Below, one piece after another: positions 23,036-34,879 of a DNA stretch of 64,000 nucleotides; position 1 is the first letter of the stretch; every line of letters starts with the position of its first letter. The notes beneath the pieces are model-generated. The model searched no databases. It was not told the origin of the DNA and worked only from the letters and a program-made list of their open reading frames with translations. The position numbers and the translations under genes are program-made. Origin of the DNA: Heterohyrax brucei (taxonomy: Eukaryota; Chordata; Mammalia; Hyracoidea; Procaviidae); NCBI GenBank assembly GCA_028571685.1, contig CM053164.1:40908501-40972500 (forward strand), read 5' to 3'.

Positions 23036-24199
23036 TAAGCTGTCCCTTGAAGGCAGTAGAAGTGATACGTCCATTTTCACCTTCTTAGAAGTCAGTTGCC
23101 ATGTAAAGAAGCCTAGGCTACCCATTGGAAACATCATGAGGAGAGAGACTAGCAGGGCCATGAGGAAGGCCCCAAAGTGCCCCAAATGACAGCTAGCACC
23201 AGCAGAGCTCTCAGCTGGTTAGAGGTAACACCGTATGGAGCAGAAGAACTGCCAGCTGAGACCAGCCGATCCAGAGAATCACAAGCGGTGATAAAATGTG
23301 GATGGTTTGATTACCAAGTTTTCGGGTGGTTTTTGCACAGCCGTAGAGAACTGAGATATTCTACTGTGTTATCTGTACCTCCCTCTGAGTGTCAAACTCG
23401 GGTCAGGGAGGCTTGTCAGCAGTGGAGAGCTGGGTCGCACACCCTGTGCCTCATCTTCCTGCTTTCTAGCTCTCTTTGCTGCCTTCTGTTCCTGTTGGCC
23501 CCCAAGCACTCCTCCAGAACAGCCCAGCTAATAGGCCCAGGCTTTGTCTTGTTCCCTGAGGTGTCCCCTGGCACCTGGTACCTTCCACAGGGCTGGCACA
23601 TAATCAGCACTCAGGAGGACTTGGGTAGTCTCTGAGCCAATGGTCTGCCTCTAAATGTCACAAGATATCAAGCCCCACTCAGGGGCAAGTGTCGGGTGTG
23701 TCAGGCTCTGTGTGTGACACTGTGGGGTGCAGAGAGGCAGGAGTGTTTCTCCTTCCTGTGGGAGCTCATGGGATGGTTCTGGCAGGCTGTGCTAAGAACA
23801 TTGGTAGAAACAAGTCACAGGTTTTAGGGGCTAGTGGTGGGGGAGGGACAGGACCTCTGTGGGAGGGAGAAGGACCTCTGTAGGAGGGAGGTCTCAGGAG
23901 CAGTGACCCAGTTTGGCAGCTCTAGGCTCAGCTCTGACCTGGTTGGTACTAGTCAGGTGGCAAGTGCTGCATCGTATCAGCCTCAGCAGTCTAGGTCTCC
24001 ATGTACAGGTTTCCCTGGTGCAGGCTGGAGAAAGACCTGGATTACCCACAGCTAGGCCACTGCCTGGGCCTAAAACCTCACTAAATCAGCAAGATACCTG
24101 GGGCCTAAGTGTTCCTTGTCTAAGTCCTTAAATGGTCAGTCCTCTTGCTTTCCTAGAAGAAAATAAGGGTGTGTTACAAGACTTTAGGGTGCAATGGCA

Positions 24200-24340
24200 G
24201 GAGACTGCCTTAGGGCATTAGAGATCTAGGTTCAAACCACAAGTCCAACTGTCTTCAGCTAGTAATTCTGGGCAACTGACTTCACCCATGTTGGCCTGTT
24301 TCCTCATCTGTAAAACAGGCTTGTTAAACTAGATGAGCTC
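24200..24340 (+). mobile_element. MIR remnant
   Basis: 'gagatctaggttcaaaccac' and 'tttcctcatctgtaaaacag' mark a MIR 5' half. Confidence 0.8.
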
Positions 24341-24347
24341 CCATTGT

Positions 24348-24520
24348 TAAGTGCTGCTGAGCCAGTCCCAGTGGCCCCCTGTGTCAGAGGAGAACTACCC
24401 TTGGGACTCTTACAGGAGCAGATCTCCAGGTCATCATCCTGCAGAGCTGCTGGGGGGGGAGATTTGAACCACCCATCTGTCAGCTAGCAGCTGAATGCTT
24501 ACCCTCGAAGGTTCCTTGAA
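24348..24520 (-). mobile_element. Degenerate antisense AfroSINE
   Basis: 'agagctgctggggggggaga' and 'tttgaaccacccatctgtca' followed by 'gctagcagctgaatgcttac' read as an antisense SINE body. The 3' tail half is much altered. Confidence 0.65.
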
Positions 24521-24675
24521 GTGACCTCAGCTGTGCCTTGCTGCACACTCCATAGGCCAGGTGCAAAGCTATGGGTTTTACATGCCGCAAGCCCTACTGA
24601 ACTCCCTACCCCACCTCACCCCTGACCCTGCACACAGCTCTGGGAACAGGAGCCAGTCCCAGTGAGTGGCCATTC

Positions 24676-25580
24676 TTTTCTAAAAAATATTTTACTTTGC
24701 TTTAAGTGAAAGTTTACCATCCAAGTCAACAAGTCAATTTGCCATACAAAGATTTACACACACATCCCTAAGTAACTCTCGCTGCTCCCCCTACCCCATG
24801 GCAGCACACTCCTGCTTTCCACCTTGTATTTCTCACATCCATTCGACAAGTTCCTGTCTCCCTCCAACTTCTCATCTCGCCTGCAGCAGAAACTGCCTAG
24901 TTAGCCTCATGTACCTGCTTAAGGCAAGAAGCACACTCTTAGCCAGTATCTTTTTATGTCTTATAGTCAAATCTAATTTTTGTCTGAAGAGTTGGCTTCA
25001 AGAATACTTTCAGTTCTGGAAAACAGAGAATGGGACCATGTCCTCCAGGGACCATCCAATCTGTCAGATCATCAAGTCTGGTCTTTTTCACAGAGTTCTA
25101 GCTCTGCGCGCCCATTTTCCCCTGCTATGTCAGGGACTCTCTGTTGTATTCATGTCAGGGCAACCACTGGTGTTGGCCGGGCACCATCTAGTTCTTCAGG
25201 TATCAGGCTGATGTAATCTCTGAATTAAGTGGCTCTTTCTGTCTCTTGGGCTCTTATTTTCTAGGTATTTGATGTCTTTCATTCTTCTCTGTTCTAATGG
25301 GTTGGAACCAATCAATGCTACTTAGATGGCCACTTGCTAACTTTTAAGACCCCAGTTTGAATGCCTGTTCTTTTGTTTGTTCTTCATTTAGCAATGTTCC
25401 CAAGCTCAGTGCTGGGTGCCAGGTCAGTGGTGAACCACACAGGCAGGTTCCTGTCCCCATGGACTCATAGCCCACAGCTTCTTGGTATAGACAGAAGTAG
25501 ACAATTGAGGTCACTTTTCCTACTCTCCCATCCCCTCAAACTGATGGTCTCTACTTCTCTGGAGTCAGACGACCTATGAT
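24676..25580 (-). mobile_element. Antisense L1 3'-UTR fragment
   Basis: Follows the same order as 41312-42405: 'gctttaagtgaaagtttacc', 'catggcagcacactcctgct', 'agggcaaccactggtgttgg' and 'gggcaccatctagttcttca'. 5'-truncated and diverged. Confidence 0.85.
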
Positions 25581-25751
25581 CTATCTTTGACTATACAGGG
25601 TCCATCCTCCCACACAACTGTGCCCCTGAGGGCAGGTCTAAGCCTTGTGTGTTTTGCAAGGGAGTGTGTATGGCAATTTAGCCACAGGGTCTACAAGAAG
25701 ATAGACTGGGATGCCAGACTCACAGGGACTTGGATGAGTTGAGTTATAATG

Positions 25752-25950
25752 TTTATGTGCTATGGCAGTTTGTGCTTGACTATGAACCTAGAGATTGGCA
25801 GTTCAAACCTACCCAGCTATACCATGGGAGTAAGACCTGGCAGTCTGCTCCCAAGAAAACCCCATGGAGCATACTTCTACTCTGTAACACATGGGGTCTA
25901 CATTAGTTGGAACTGACTCAACAGCAACAGCTTTGGGCTTTTTATTTTGT
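25752..25950 (+). mobile_element. AfroSINE, long variant
   Basis: 'agagattggcagttcaaacc', 'acctggcagtctgctcccaa' and 'gttggaactgactcaacagc' mark body and tail. Ends in a T-rich stretch. Confidence 0.9.
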
Positions 25951-26479
25951 TTTGTTTTAATGCTTGTTTGAATCTTTCAGCATATCTCGTACACACTGAG
26001 TACTCAGTGAATAACAGCAGTTCTTATTCCCACCATTGCTATTCTGGCCTCTCCTGTGGGTTAGGCTCCCGTGGGGCCTGTGTTACAGCCAAATCAATGG
26101 TCTTGAGGTGGGATTAACGCAGCCATCCAGTTCCTCTGGGGAGGCCTCTGCTGGCTGCTGGCCAGGCACAAAGGCTGGGGCTCATCTCTGTCTCTGTATC
26201 TTTTCCAGGCTTTGTGGGTTAAATGGAGGCTCTCAGATTCCAGCCTCCAGGAAAGGGGACACCACACTCAGGCTCTGTTTCCACCCATTGTTGTATGAGT
26301 ATTGTCTTTTTTCCACAGCCACCTCTACCACTCAGGTTCCTGAGCCAGGCCTCTGGCAGCCCCTCTCTCCCTTGTCTGAGCAGAGGAGGGAGCCCTCCCT
26401 TTCCTGTATCCCTTACTTGAGTGGAACAAGGAGAAATGTTTGCTTTCTTTCTCTTACTTTCTTTTTGGCCTTGCAACAG

Positions 26480-26645
26480 ACCTATGAGACAGGCAGAGCA
26501 AGGATGGTGCCCCATTTCACAGAAGGAGAATCTGAGGCTGGAGAGCCAGCCCAAGGTCACATAGTTTGTTAATTTCTTAGCAGGGACTGTAGCCCAGGTC
26601 TCTTGACTCCTAGACCAATGCTCTATATGCCTCACTGAGCTGGCT
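26480..26645 (+). mobile_element. MIR remnant
   Basis: 'gtgccccatttcacagaagg', 'gcccaaggtcacatagtttg' and 'cttgactcctagaccaatgc' give a nearly complete MIR 3' half. Confidence 0.88.
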
Positions 26646-27053
26646 CCCAGAGAAGAGACTTTCTGGGAAGCCAGGAGGCTTTAGGAGGTTTTAGAAGAAA
26701 CAACTAAGGATTCTTTTTCACCTTGCTGTAAGCTAGTGACTGATGGAGGTCTGGTCCTTTTGGGGACCAACCAGGGAAGTTTAGGACTTGTCCACCCTAG
26801 TCTAGGGAAAGAGGGGTAGGAAACTTACTCTCAGGGCCTGAGTTTTGTCACATGTAAGATGGAGGAGGGAGTCACTCAGTCCTTAGATTTATACTGGAGA
26901 CCAGGTGGAAGAGGAATTGCACAGGAGGTGGTGTGTTACCTCCTCAGGTGGCTGCTATGGTGGTCTGTAGCAGCAGCTTCTCAGGTGGCAAGTGAGGCAA
27001 GTCCTGGGTGCAGAGGATGGCCTGAGCATTGCAGGTCATCAGCATCTGTGTCC

Positions 27054-27222
27054 TTCACTTTAAATTGGGAATTCAACTGATGCAGGGAGGAAAGGGGACC
27101 TGCAAGGGAGCAGCAGTGACTTTGTCCCTGGAGCAACTTGGGGGAGAGCACAATCTTGGTGCTATGGTGGTCGGTATTGCCATTGAGCCCAGGTGAGATG
27201 GGAGGCCTTGATTCCTGGTGCC
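27054..27222. repeat. Local duplication, copy 1 (~170 bp)
   Basis: Aligns to 28106-28271: both contain 'cagggaggaaaggg(g)acct', 'cggtattgc' and 'cccaggtgaga.gggaggc'-like runs, ending 'ttcctggtgcc'. Identity is roughly 80% with small gaps. It could be a local duplication or two copies of an unrecognised repeat. Confidence 0.75.
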
Positions 27223-28105
27223 TCCCCTCCACTAAATACCAGCTGATTCTCCACTGTGACAACCAGAAAATTCCTACCCCCAAGTGAACAGGTAGTATCC
27301 TTCCCAGGTCAGAAGTCCTTCTCTCTTCCTTGTGGCCTGCTCTCTGATTTATGCCACACACTTCTGCTCTCAAGTCCGATTTCTGTCTCTCCACACTGAT
27401 TCAGATGCTATCCTGTATGCCTGAGTAGTTGTCTAGATCACCATGTGCCATCAAGCTGGGGTTCCTCCTGCCAGGGTATCCGTAGCCTAGTACTGGCATA
27501 CATTAGTTCCTCAGAAAGTGGTCCTGCATTCAGATGCAGCAGAGACTGACTCTGCACCTGACCCATGTTGGGCAGTGACAGTAAGAGGAAAGACATGGTG
27601 ATTACCTTTGAATGCCATGTATAGTTGGGGCTCAGGTGTCCTAGGATACAGTTAATGGAAACAGGAAGCAGTGTCCTTGGAAGGGTATCAGGTTGCTTAC
27701 TGGCTGGAGGTTTGAGCTGGTGTATCCCCTTGGGGAGCTTTCGTGACAGAGCATTATGCCCAGCTGATGAGGGGGCAGAGGCCAGGGAGGCAGGCCTGTG
27801 AGGAACTGGGCCAAGCTGCCTTTATCTTCCCCCAAGCATCCCCTGTCCTCTCTGGGACTGGGACAGAGAAGTAAGGAAGAGGGCAGGAGAAGGTCAAGTG
27901 TGTAATGGGGCAAGCCTGAGGCCAAAAAAGCTAATTCAGTATGCCCTAACGGTTCTGCCATCACAACTAGCCCTCACTGTGTTCATCATTTTACAGACTT
28001 TATACTTGTCTTCAACCCCATTTGACAAGTATGGTAACTGAAGCCAAAAGTTACATAGTCAGGAAGTGGAGAGGGAAAGAGCGGATCCCTCCTTAGCTCA
28101 GGTGA

Positions 28106-28271
28106 TTCACCTTAAATTGAGGAAATCAACTCTTCCAGGGAGGAAAGGGACCTACAAAGGAACAGTGGCAGCTCTGCCCTGGAGCGACAGGGTGGAGGAG
28201 CAGAGCCTTGGGGCTGCGGTCGGTATTGCTCCGGAACCCAGGTGAGACAGGAGGCTTTGCTTCCTGGTGCC
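28106..28271. repeat. Local duplication, copy 2 (~165 bp)
   Basis: Partner of 27054-27222 in the same orientation, ~1.05 kb away. Both copies start at 'ttcac(t/c)ttaaattg'. Confidence 0.75.
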
Positions 28272-28854
28272 TTTAACTCTGGGCCCAGCAGACACAACGA
28301 CGTGACGTGGCTTGGGTCCTGGGGAGGGGAGATGGCAGTTCTGGGTGCTCCCTCAGCCTGGCAGTGGGTCACCTGAATAGCAGTGGCCAGCATCAGAGGG
28401 AGCAGTCTTCCATGAGGCCCTTCCAATATACAGAGCAAGAGGCAAAGCCCAAGAAAGGAAGAGTAAGCTATTTCTAGGAGCCACAATAGATACAGTTTGG
28501 GCCAAGATGACGAATTAAGACTACTCGTTTTCATCCCTAAAGTCAACTCTGGAAATGTTATAGAAATAAGGAGAAAGTATGGATTCAAGGAAGTAAACAA
28601 ATGGATAAATGACAGAATGTGAGAAACGCTAGGATGTGGAAGACTGTTCAGGTTAATACAATTTGAGGATGAGGGAGCAGAGTGGAGAGAACGGAGGCTT
28701 CCTAATTTGAAAGGGGCAACTATTGTCTGCTCATTTATTAATAAAATTATGATAATAGCCTTGGTGGAGTGAGGAGTTGATAACAATAGGTGGTGATAGG
28801 TCTAGCTGCTCACACCTTCTCTCACTGGATCCCCAGAGCTAGTTTGTTACAAAT

Positions 28855-30690
28855 CTACATCAAAAAAATTAAACACATAGGTTCATCAAAACACTTCACC
28901 AAAAGAATAAAAAGAAAATCTACAGACTGGGGAAAAAATTCAGCTACAACATATCCAAGAAGGATCTAATCCCTAAAATCTGTAGAATACTTCAGCACTT
29001 CAACAACAAAAGACAAATTGGCCAGCTAAAAAACTGACAAAGGATATGAATAGACACTTTACCAAAGAAGATATTCAGGCAGCTAACAGTCACACGGAAA
29101 ACTCTATGGAGCAGTTCTACTCTGACATGTAGGGTTGCTATGAGTCAGACGCAACTTGATGGCAGTGGGGTTTTTTTGGTGGGTAATAGTTACATGAGAA
29201 AATACAATCATTAGCCTTCGGAATAATGCAAATCAAGATGACAGTGGGATATCATCTCATCCAGACACGACTGGCACTAATTAAAACAAACGATAACAGA
29301 AGTAACAGAGGTTTCAGGGAGATTGAAACTCCTATGCACTGCTGATGGGAATTTAAAACAGATCAAGCACTGTGGAAAATGATATGGCACCTCCTTAAAA
29401 AGCTAGAAATAGACATTCCATATGATCCAGCAACTCCTAGAGAAAGAAAAAGACCTAAAATGAACAGGGAAATGCACACCCCTGTACACTGAAGCATTCA
29501 TTATTCACAATAGCAAAAAGATGGAAACAACCTAAGCACCCATCAACAGATGAATGAGTAAATAAATTATGCTACATACACACAACGGAACTATGCAATG
29601 GTAAAAAACAACGATAAATTTACAAAACATCTCACAGCATGAATGAATCTGGAGGATATTATGCTGAATGAAATAAGTCAATCACAAAAAGACAAAGTGT
29701 TGTATTCTCACTATTCTAAAAACCCAAGAAAAAGTTTGTACACAGAAAAAAACAATCTTTGATGGCTACAAGGGAGGGCGAGGGTAGGAGGGGAAAGTGC
29801 TAACTATCTAGATAGTTGGCAAGTGTCAATTTTGGTGAATAGAAGAACAACACACAAACTAGGGGAAATCAGCACAACTTAATTGAAGGAAAGTCACAGA
29901 GGCTTCCTAGACACAGCAAAACGCCATGAGGAAATGAGTTCCCAGAACTGAGGGCTGAGTACCATGGTCTTGGTGAACATTTATATCAGTTGTCAGAGAA
30001 CAGTTCATAAAGAAAATGTTTTACATCCTACTTTGGTGAGTAGCATATGGGATATTAAGAGCTTGCTAGCAGCCACCTAAGATACATCGATTGGTCCCAT
30101 CACTTTCACAGCAAAGGAGAATATAGAAAACCAAAAGCACAAGGAAGATACTCGTCCTAAGGACTAACGGGCCACCTGAATCACAGCTCCCACCCGGCTG
30201 AAGCCGGAGGAACTAGATGATCCCCAGCTATCACTACCACTGACAGGAATTACAGGAGAGAGAAACGAAAAACAGAATTCAAATTCCAGTTCACACACAC
30301 ACACTCAAAGACTAGACTTACTAGTCTGACAGAGACTAGAGGAACCCCTGAGACAATAGCCCCAGAAACCCTGCTAACTCTAAACTGAAGCCATTCCCAA
30401 AGTCTACCTTTTAGCCCAAACAAACAGTAACACACACAAGGAACATGTTCCTTAACTCAGTCAAGTGTGGAAGACAAATGGGCAACACTTGACCCAAAGC
30501 GAAGACAAGAAGGCAGGAAGGGACAGGAAAACTGGATGAATGGAGGTGGGGAACCTGGAGTAGAAAAGGAAAGGGGAGCGTATTGAAACAACATGGGGCT
30601 TGCACCCAGTGCAACAAAACAATTTGTGTATACATTTTTTAATGAGAGACTAATTTGTGCTGTAAAGCTTCACCTAAAGTGCACACGTGC
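28855..30690 (+). mobile_element. L1, 5'-truncated: ORF2 C-terminus and 3' UTR
   Basis: 28900-29690 corresponds to the last ~270 codons of L1 ORF2 ('tttaccaaagaagatattca', 'gcctccttaaaaagctagaa'-type phrases, also at 37600-38200), broken by stops and by a SINE at 29093-29188. 29690-30690 is the 3' UTR shared with 52840-53870. Antisense to OTOF. Inactive. Confidence 0.9.
29093..29180 (+). mobile_element. AfroSINE (5'-truncated) inside L1
   Basis: 'ctctatggagcagttctact' to 'cgcaacttgatggcagtggg' is the SINE 3' half. It splits the L1 ORF2 sequence. Flanking 'taacagtcaca' and 'taatagttaca' look like a diverged 11 bp target-site duplication. Confidence 0.9.
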
Positions 30691-31035
30691 ACGTGAGCAC
30701 ACACGCTCCCAGATAAACTGTCTTCTGTCAGTGATGTTTCTCCAAGGTTTAAAGACAAAACATGGACTGTAGTGCCATCATCAACAATGTTTCTGGGATG
30801 ACTGGGATTCCGCCCTGGTGTGCATACCTGCCCTTCTCTTAAACCTAGGGACTGAAACAGACTGGCCTTTAAGCTTCTCTAATACCTCTAGTGAGACTAG
30901 AAGAGTTTGAACAGTGCAAAGTAAAGAGACATTTGAAGAGTGCATCTATTATAAAAGAAAGACAACATACTGAGCAGTACACATCTAGTGGAGCAGGGTC
31001 ATTACAAGAAATGAGCCACTAAGAAATACATTAGC
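30691..31035. other. Interval between two L1 pieces, unassigned
   Basis: About 345 bp without a repeat I can name and without coding potential. It opens with a CA/TG-rich near-palindromic stretch, 'gtgcacacgtgcacgtgagc'. Confidence 0.6.
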
Positions 31036-31801
31036 CCAACAGTAGCAAAGCATATATCTTTTACAACACACATGGAATGTTCTTCAGAATAGAACACATC
31101 TTAGGCCACAAAGCACCCTCAAGAAAATCCAAAACATTGCGATAATTCTCTGATGACAACATCATAGAAATAGAAATTAAAAACAGACAGAATGGGGTGG
31201 GAGGACATGGAAACTGAATAACACCTCGCTTAAAAACCACTGGGCAACAGAGGAAATCAAAGATGGAATAACAAATTTTCTAGAATCGAATGAGAATGAA
31301 AACACACTGTACTAAAACTTTGGGACACAGCAAAGGCCGGGTTCAGAGCCAGCCTATAGCAATAGACACAGCACAAAAGCAAGAGACAAAATCAAAGCAT
31401 TACCCCTACAACTCAAACAAATAGAAAGAGAACAGCAAAAGTAGCCACTAGCCACCAGAAGAAAGGAAATAATAAAGATCAGAGCAGAAATAAATGGGAT
31501 AGAGAACAAAAATCAATAGAAGAATCAATAGAATGAAAAGTTTGTTCTTTGACAGGATTAACAAAATCAACAAAACATAGGCCAAACTGACAAAATGAAA
31601 ACAGGAGAGGAAGCAAAGAGCCCAAAAAATAAATGAAATGTGGGTATAGTACAACCCACTCAATTGAAATAAAGCAATTACAAGAGGATACTACAAAAAA
31701 TTGTATTCCAAAAAATTTGAAAACCTAGGAGAAGTAGACAAATTTCTGGATAAATTAATACATATTAGAAAATATGAACAGATCATAACAAGAGAAGAGA
31801 T

Positions 31802-31832
<31 letters not shown>

Positions 31833-33022
31833 TCCTGACCCAGGTGGTTTCACTGTAGAACTCTACCAAACATTCAGAGAACAGCTTATACTGGTACTAC
31901 TCAAACTGTTTTAAAGAAAAGAAAAAGATACTTGTAAGTTCATTCCATGAAATCAGCATAACCCAGATAAAAAATTGGACAAAAATACCACAAAACCCAG
32001 AAAATTGAAGGCCAATAGCTCTCATGAACACAGATACAAAAATTTCCAACAAAATTCTAGCCAATAAAATTCAACATCATACCAAAAATATAAGACACTA
32101 CAATCAAGAGGGGTTCATACCAGCTATCCAAGGATGGTTCAGCATTAGAAAATCAATTAATATAGTAATACATCACAAAATAAAACAAACAATCATACGG
32201 TCATCTCAGTCAATGCAGAAAAGACATTCAATGAAGTCTGACACCCATTCCTACTAAAAACTCTAGATAAAATAGAAATAGTAGGAAAATTCCTTAACAT
32301 AATAACATGCATCAATATAAAACCAGTAGTCAACACCATTCTCAAAGGAGAGTGTGTAAAAATACTTCCCTTGAGAACATGAACAAGACAAGGATGCCTT
32401 TTATCCATTTTCCTACTTAATATTGTGTTGGAAATCCTAGCTAGAACAATAAAGTAAGAGAAAGAAATAAAGAGCATCCAAATTGGTATGCCACCCGAAG
32501 TGGATGACATGATACATGGATGATACATACATGGATGACATGATACAACACATAGAGAACCCTAAAGACTCCACAAGAAAACTATTAGAACTAATAGAAA
32601 GATCCAGCAGAAACGCAGGATTCGAGATAAACATACAAATATCAATTGGATTCTTATACCCCAATAAAGAGAACTATGAAAAGAAAATCAGGAAAGCAAT
32701 ACCAGTAGCCCCTAAAAATAAAAAAATAAAATACTTAGGAATAGTCTAACCAGGGAGGTAAAAGATGTGCACAAAAAAACTGCAAAATATTACTGGAAGA
32801 AACCATAAATGGAAACATATACCATGTCTGTGGATAAGAAGACCCAACGCCATAAAGATGTTAATCATACTGAAAGTGATCCACAAATATAATGCAATTT
32901 TGAGTAAAACACCAGTGTGGACATTTGGCAGGATTGGCAATCACTACCACAAAACAATTTGTGTATTGCTTAAAGAGAAATTAATTTGCTCTGTAAACTT
33001 TCCCCTAAAGCACAATGAAAAA
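31036..33022 (+). mobile_element. L1 ORF2 central part joined to L1 3' end (internally deleted)
   Basis: 31040-32930 follows L1 ORF2 from the end of the endonuclease into the reverse transcriptase; frames at 32024-32257 and 32516-32749 read as RT segments (e.g. [20 protein letters not shown]). At ~32930 it jumps to the L1 terminal sequence ('acaaaacaatttgtgtattg' to 33022), skipping the ORF2 C-terminus and most of the 3' UTR. Poly(A) of ~20 lies within it at 31812-31831. Many stops; inactive. Confidence 0.85.
31811..31831 (+). repeat. A-run (~20)
   Basis: An uninterrupted adenine run within L1 ORF2 sequence, interrupting the frame. Confidence 0.95.
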
Positions 33023-34400
33023 AAAATACATTAGCACAATAAAAAAGAAATTTATTAGCAATATATAATAAGAACAAGAAATAATTTTTAAAAAGAATAC
33101 ATTTGTCAATTGTGTGAGCAATTTGAATAACTCTCCCAGAATACAGCGGGAAGGATTCATGGACTAAAAATATAAATGCTAAGAGATATGCCAGCTAGAA
33201 ATAGAAATACTGACATCTAATAGTGAGAGTTACCGAGGAAAGAACAACACAAAAACTGAGTGGAAAGAATATTTGAAAAAACAATGGAGGTGGAATTTTC
33301 CAGAAAGACGAAAAGGCCTTTGGTGAAAGACATCACAATTTAGTTAAAAACAGGAAAAATAAGGAAAATCTTATGGAAGTACATGAATGTGAAGACAATA
33401 TTATTTTTTTGTTGCAGAGAAGAAGAAATCACTCTGAATCACAGGAATTAGATAGCCATCGGACTTCTCAACAGTAATGATACTTTCGAAGCTGTGAAAG
33501 AAAAGAATTTTGAACCTAGAATTTCAAATCTAGCAAAATTCTCATTCAAATTTGAAGAAATAGGGCAACTACTTTCAGATTTACGAAGTTCTAGAAGGCA
33601 TATTACACAGAGACCCCAGACAGAAACAGAGGCAAATTCAGAAGATAATTCAGGGGATGTGAAAAGTAAGTGTGATCAAATACCTTGGTAAAGCTTACTG
33701 CTGTTTCAAAAATGGAGAAAGAAAGCTAGGACAAACAAAAGAAAAAGAGAAAGCACATCTGTAAGGACCCATAAACAAAACTTTAATCTAGGCACTATCA
33801 ACATTAGAGGTGAACTCAGCAAGGAGATCAAAGAGATACGACCTCATGTCATGTTGGGGGAAACTGTAATTATCAATTTGTTTAAGTTGTTAATAGGGAT
33901 ACATAAACATGAGTAAGGCTAGCTGTCAGCAGAACAAAAGTAGAATATAAAAGTTTTAAATGAACAGAAGGAAACTGGGTATATCCAAAAGAAAGCAGGA
34001 AGAAGTAAAACAGAAATGAAACGCATAGTAAGTGGAAAGAGAACATAAAATGATGGTCAAAATACACCTAATAATGCTAGCAATTACAATAGCAATAAAT
34101 AGGTTTAAACTGAACAGTTAAAAGACAGTGACTCTTATATTGGGTAAGAAAATAAGATCTAATGTTGCTATAAAGAGATGTACTCAAAGTAAAAAAAATA
34201 AAAATATTGAAATGAAAAAGATATACCAAGAAAACAAAAGACTAGAAAAACATAGACCAGATGCATAAACAAAAATAAGGCTGAGGTAGCAATCTTAATA
34301 CCTGAAAAAAAAAAATTCATGCATAAAACATAATAAGAGACAAAGAAAGATATTACACGCTGACAAAAGAAATACTAGGCAAGAAAACATAGCCATCGTA
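33023..34400 (+). mobile_element. Old L1/HAL1-type remnant (ORF1-like C-terminus)
   Basis: The frame at 33494-33691 reads NFEPRISNLAKFSFKFEEIG, the ORF1 C-terminal pattern of old mammalian L1/HAL1, preceded by 'cggacttctcaacagtaatg'. The rest is AT-rich, diverged L1-like sequence without usable frames. Boundaries approximate. Confidence 0.65.
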
Positions 34401-34410
34401 AACATATTTT

Positions 34411-34603
34411 GTAGTTGTTTGGTGCTGTTAAGTTGATTGCGACTCAGCAACCCCACATGGACAAAGGAGAACTGCCCCATAGGATTCATAGGTTGCAATC
34501 TTTACGAAAGCTGATTATCAGGTCTTTCACCCTCAGAACCAGTAGGTGAGTTCAAATCACTGGCCTTTCAGTAGCGGCAGAGTACTTGCCATTGCATCTC
34601 CCC
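34411..34603 (-). mobile_element. Antisense AfroSINE
   Basis: 'gttgattgcgactcagcaac', 'gaactgccccataggattca' and 'caatctttacgaaagctgat' read antisense through the long SINE variant. Confidence 0.88.
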
Positions 34604-34663
34604 CAAAATACCCAAATCCTTTGCTGCTGAGTCGATCCCTGGGGTCCTTTTGTAAAGATATAA

Positions 34664-34870
34664 GTCATGGCTGTTGAGATGATTCCAACTCATAGCAATG
34701 CTGTAGGTCAGAACAGAACTGCCCCATAGGTTTTCCAAGGCTGCCACATTTTTTTCCTGTAGGGTGCCTGGTGCAGTTAAACCAATGACCTTTGATTAGC
34801 AGCTGAGTGCGACGGCACTTGACTTGGCTGGCTTCATCACTGTGCCGCTTAATCACTGTCCCATTGCACC
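34664..34870 (-). mobile_element. Antisense AfroSINE
   Basis: 'gattccaactcatagcaatg', 'agaactgccccataggtttt' and 'gattagcagctgagtgcgac'. It ends with a scrambled head 'cactgtgccgcttaatcact'. Confidence 0.9.
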
Positions 34871-34879
34871 TTTATAAAC

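Noticed and set aside
26036..26572. 178-codon plus-strand frame
   Set aside because: Ends in a MIR remnant and shows no protein-like pattern.
28112..28786. 224-codon open frame on the minus strand
   Set aside because: No recognisable domain, no splice-site support or family likeness; it runs through one copy of a local duplication and ordinary intronic sequence. Chance frame.
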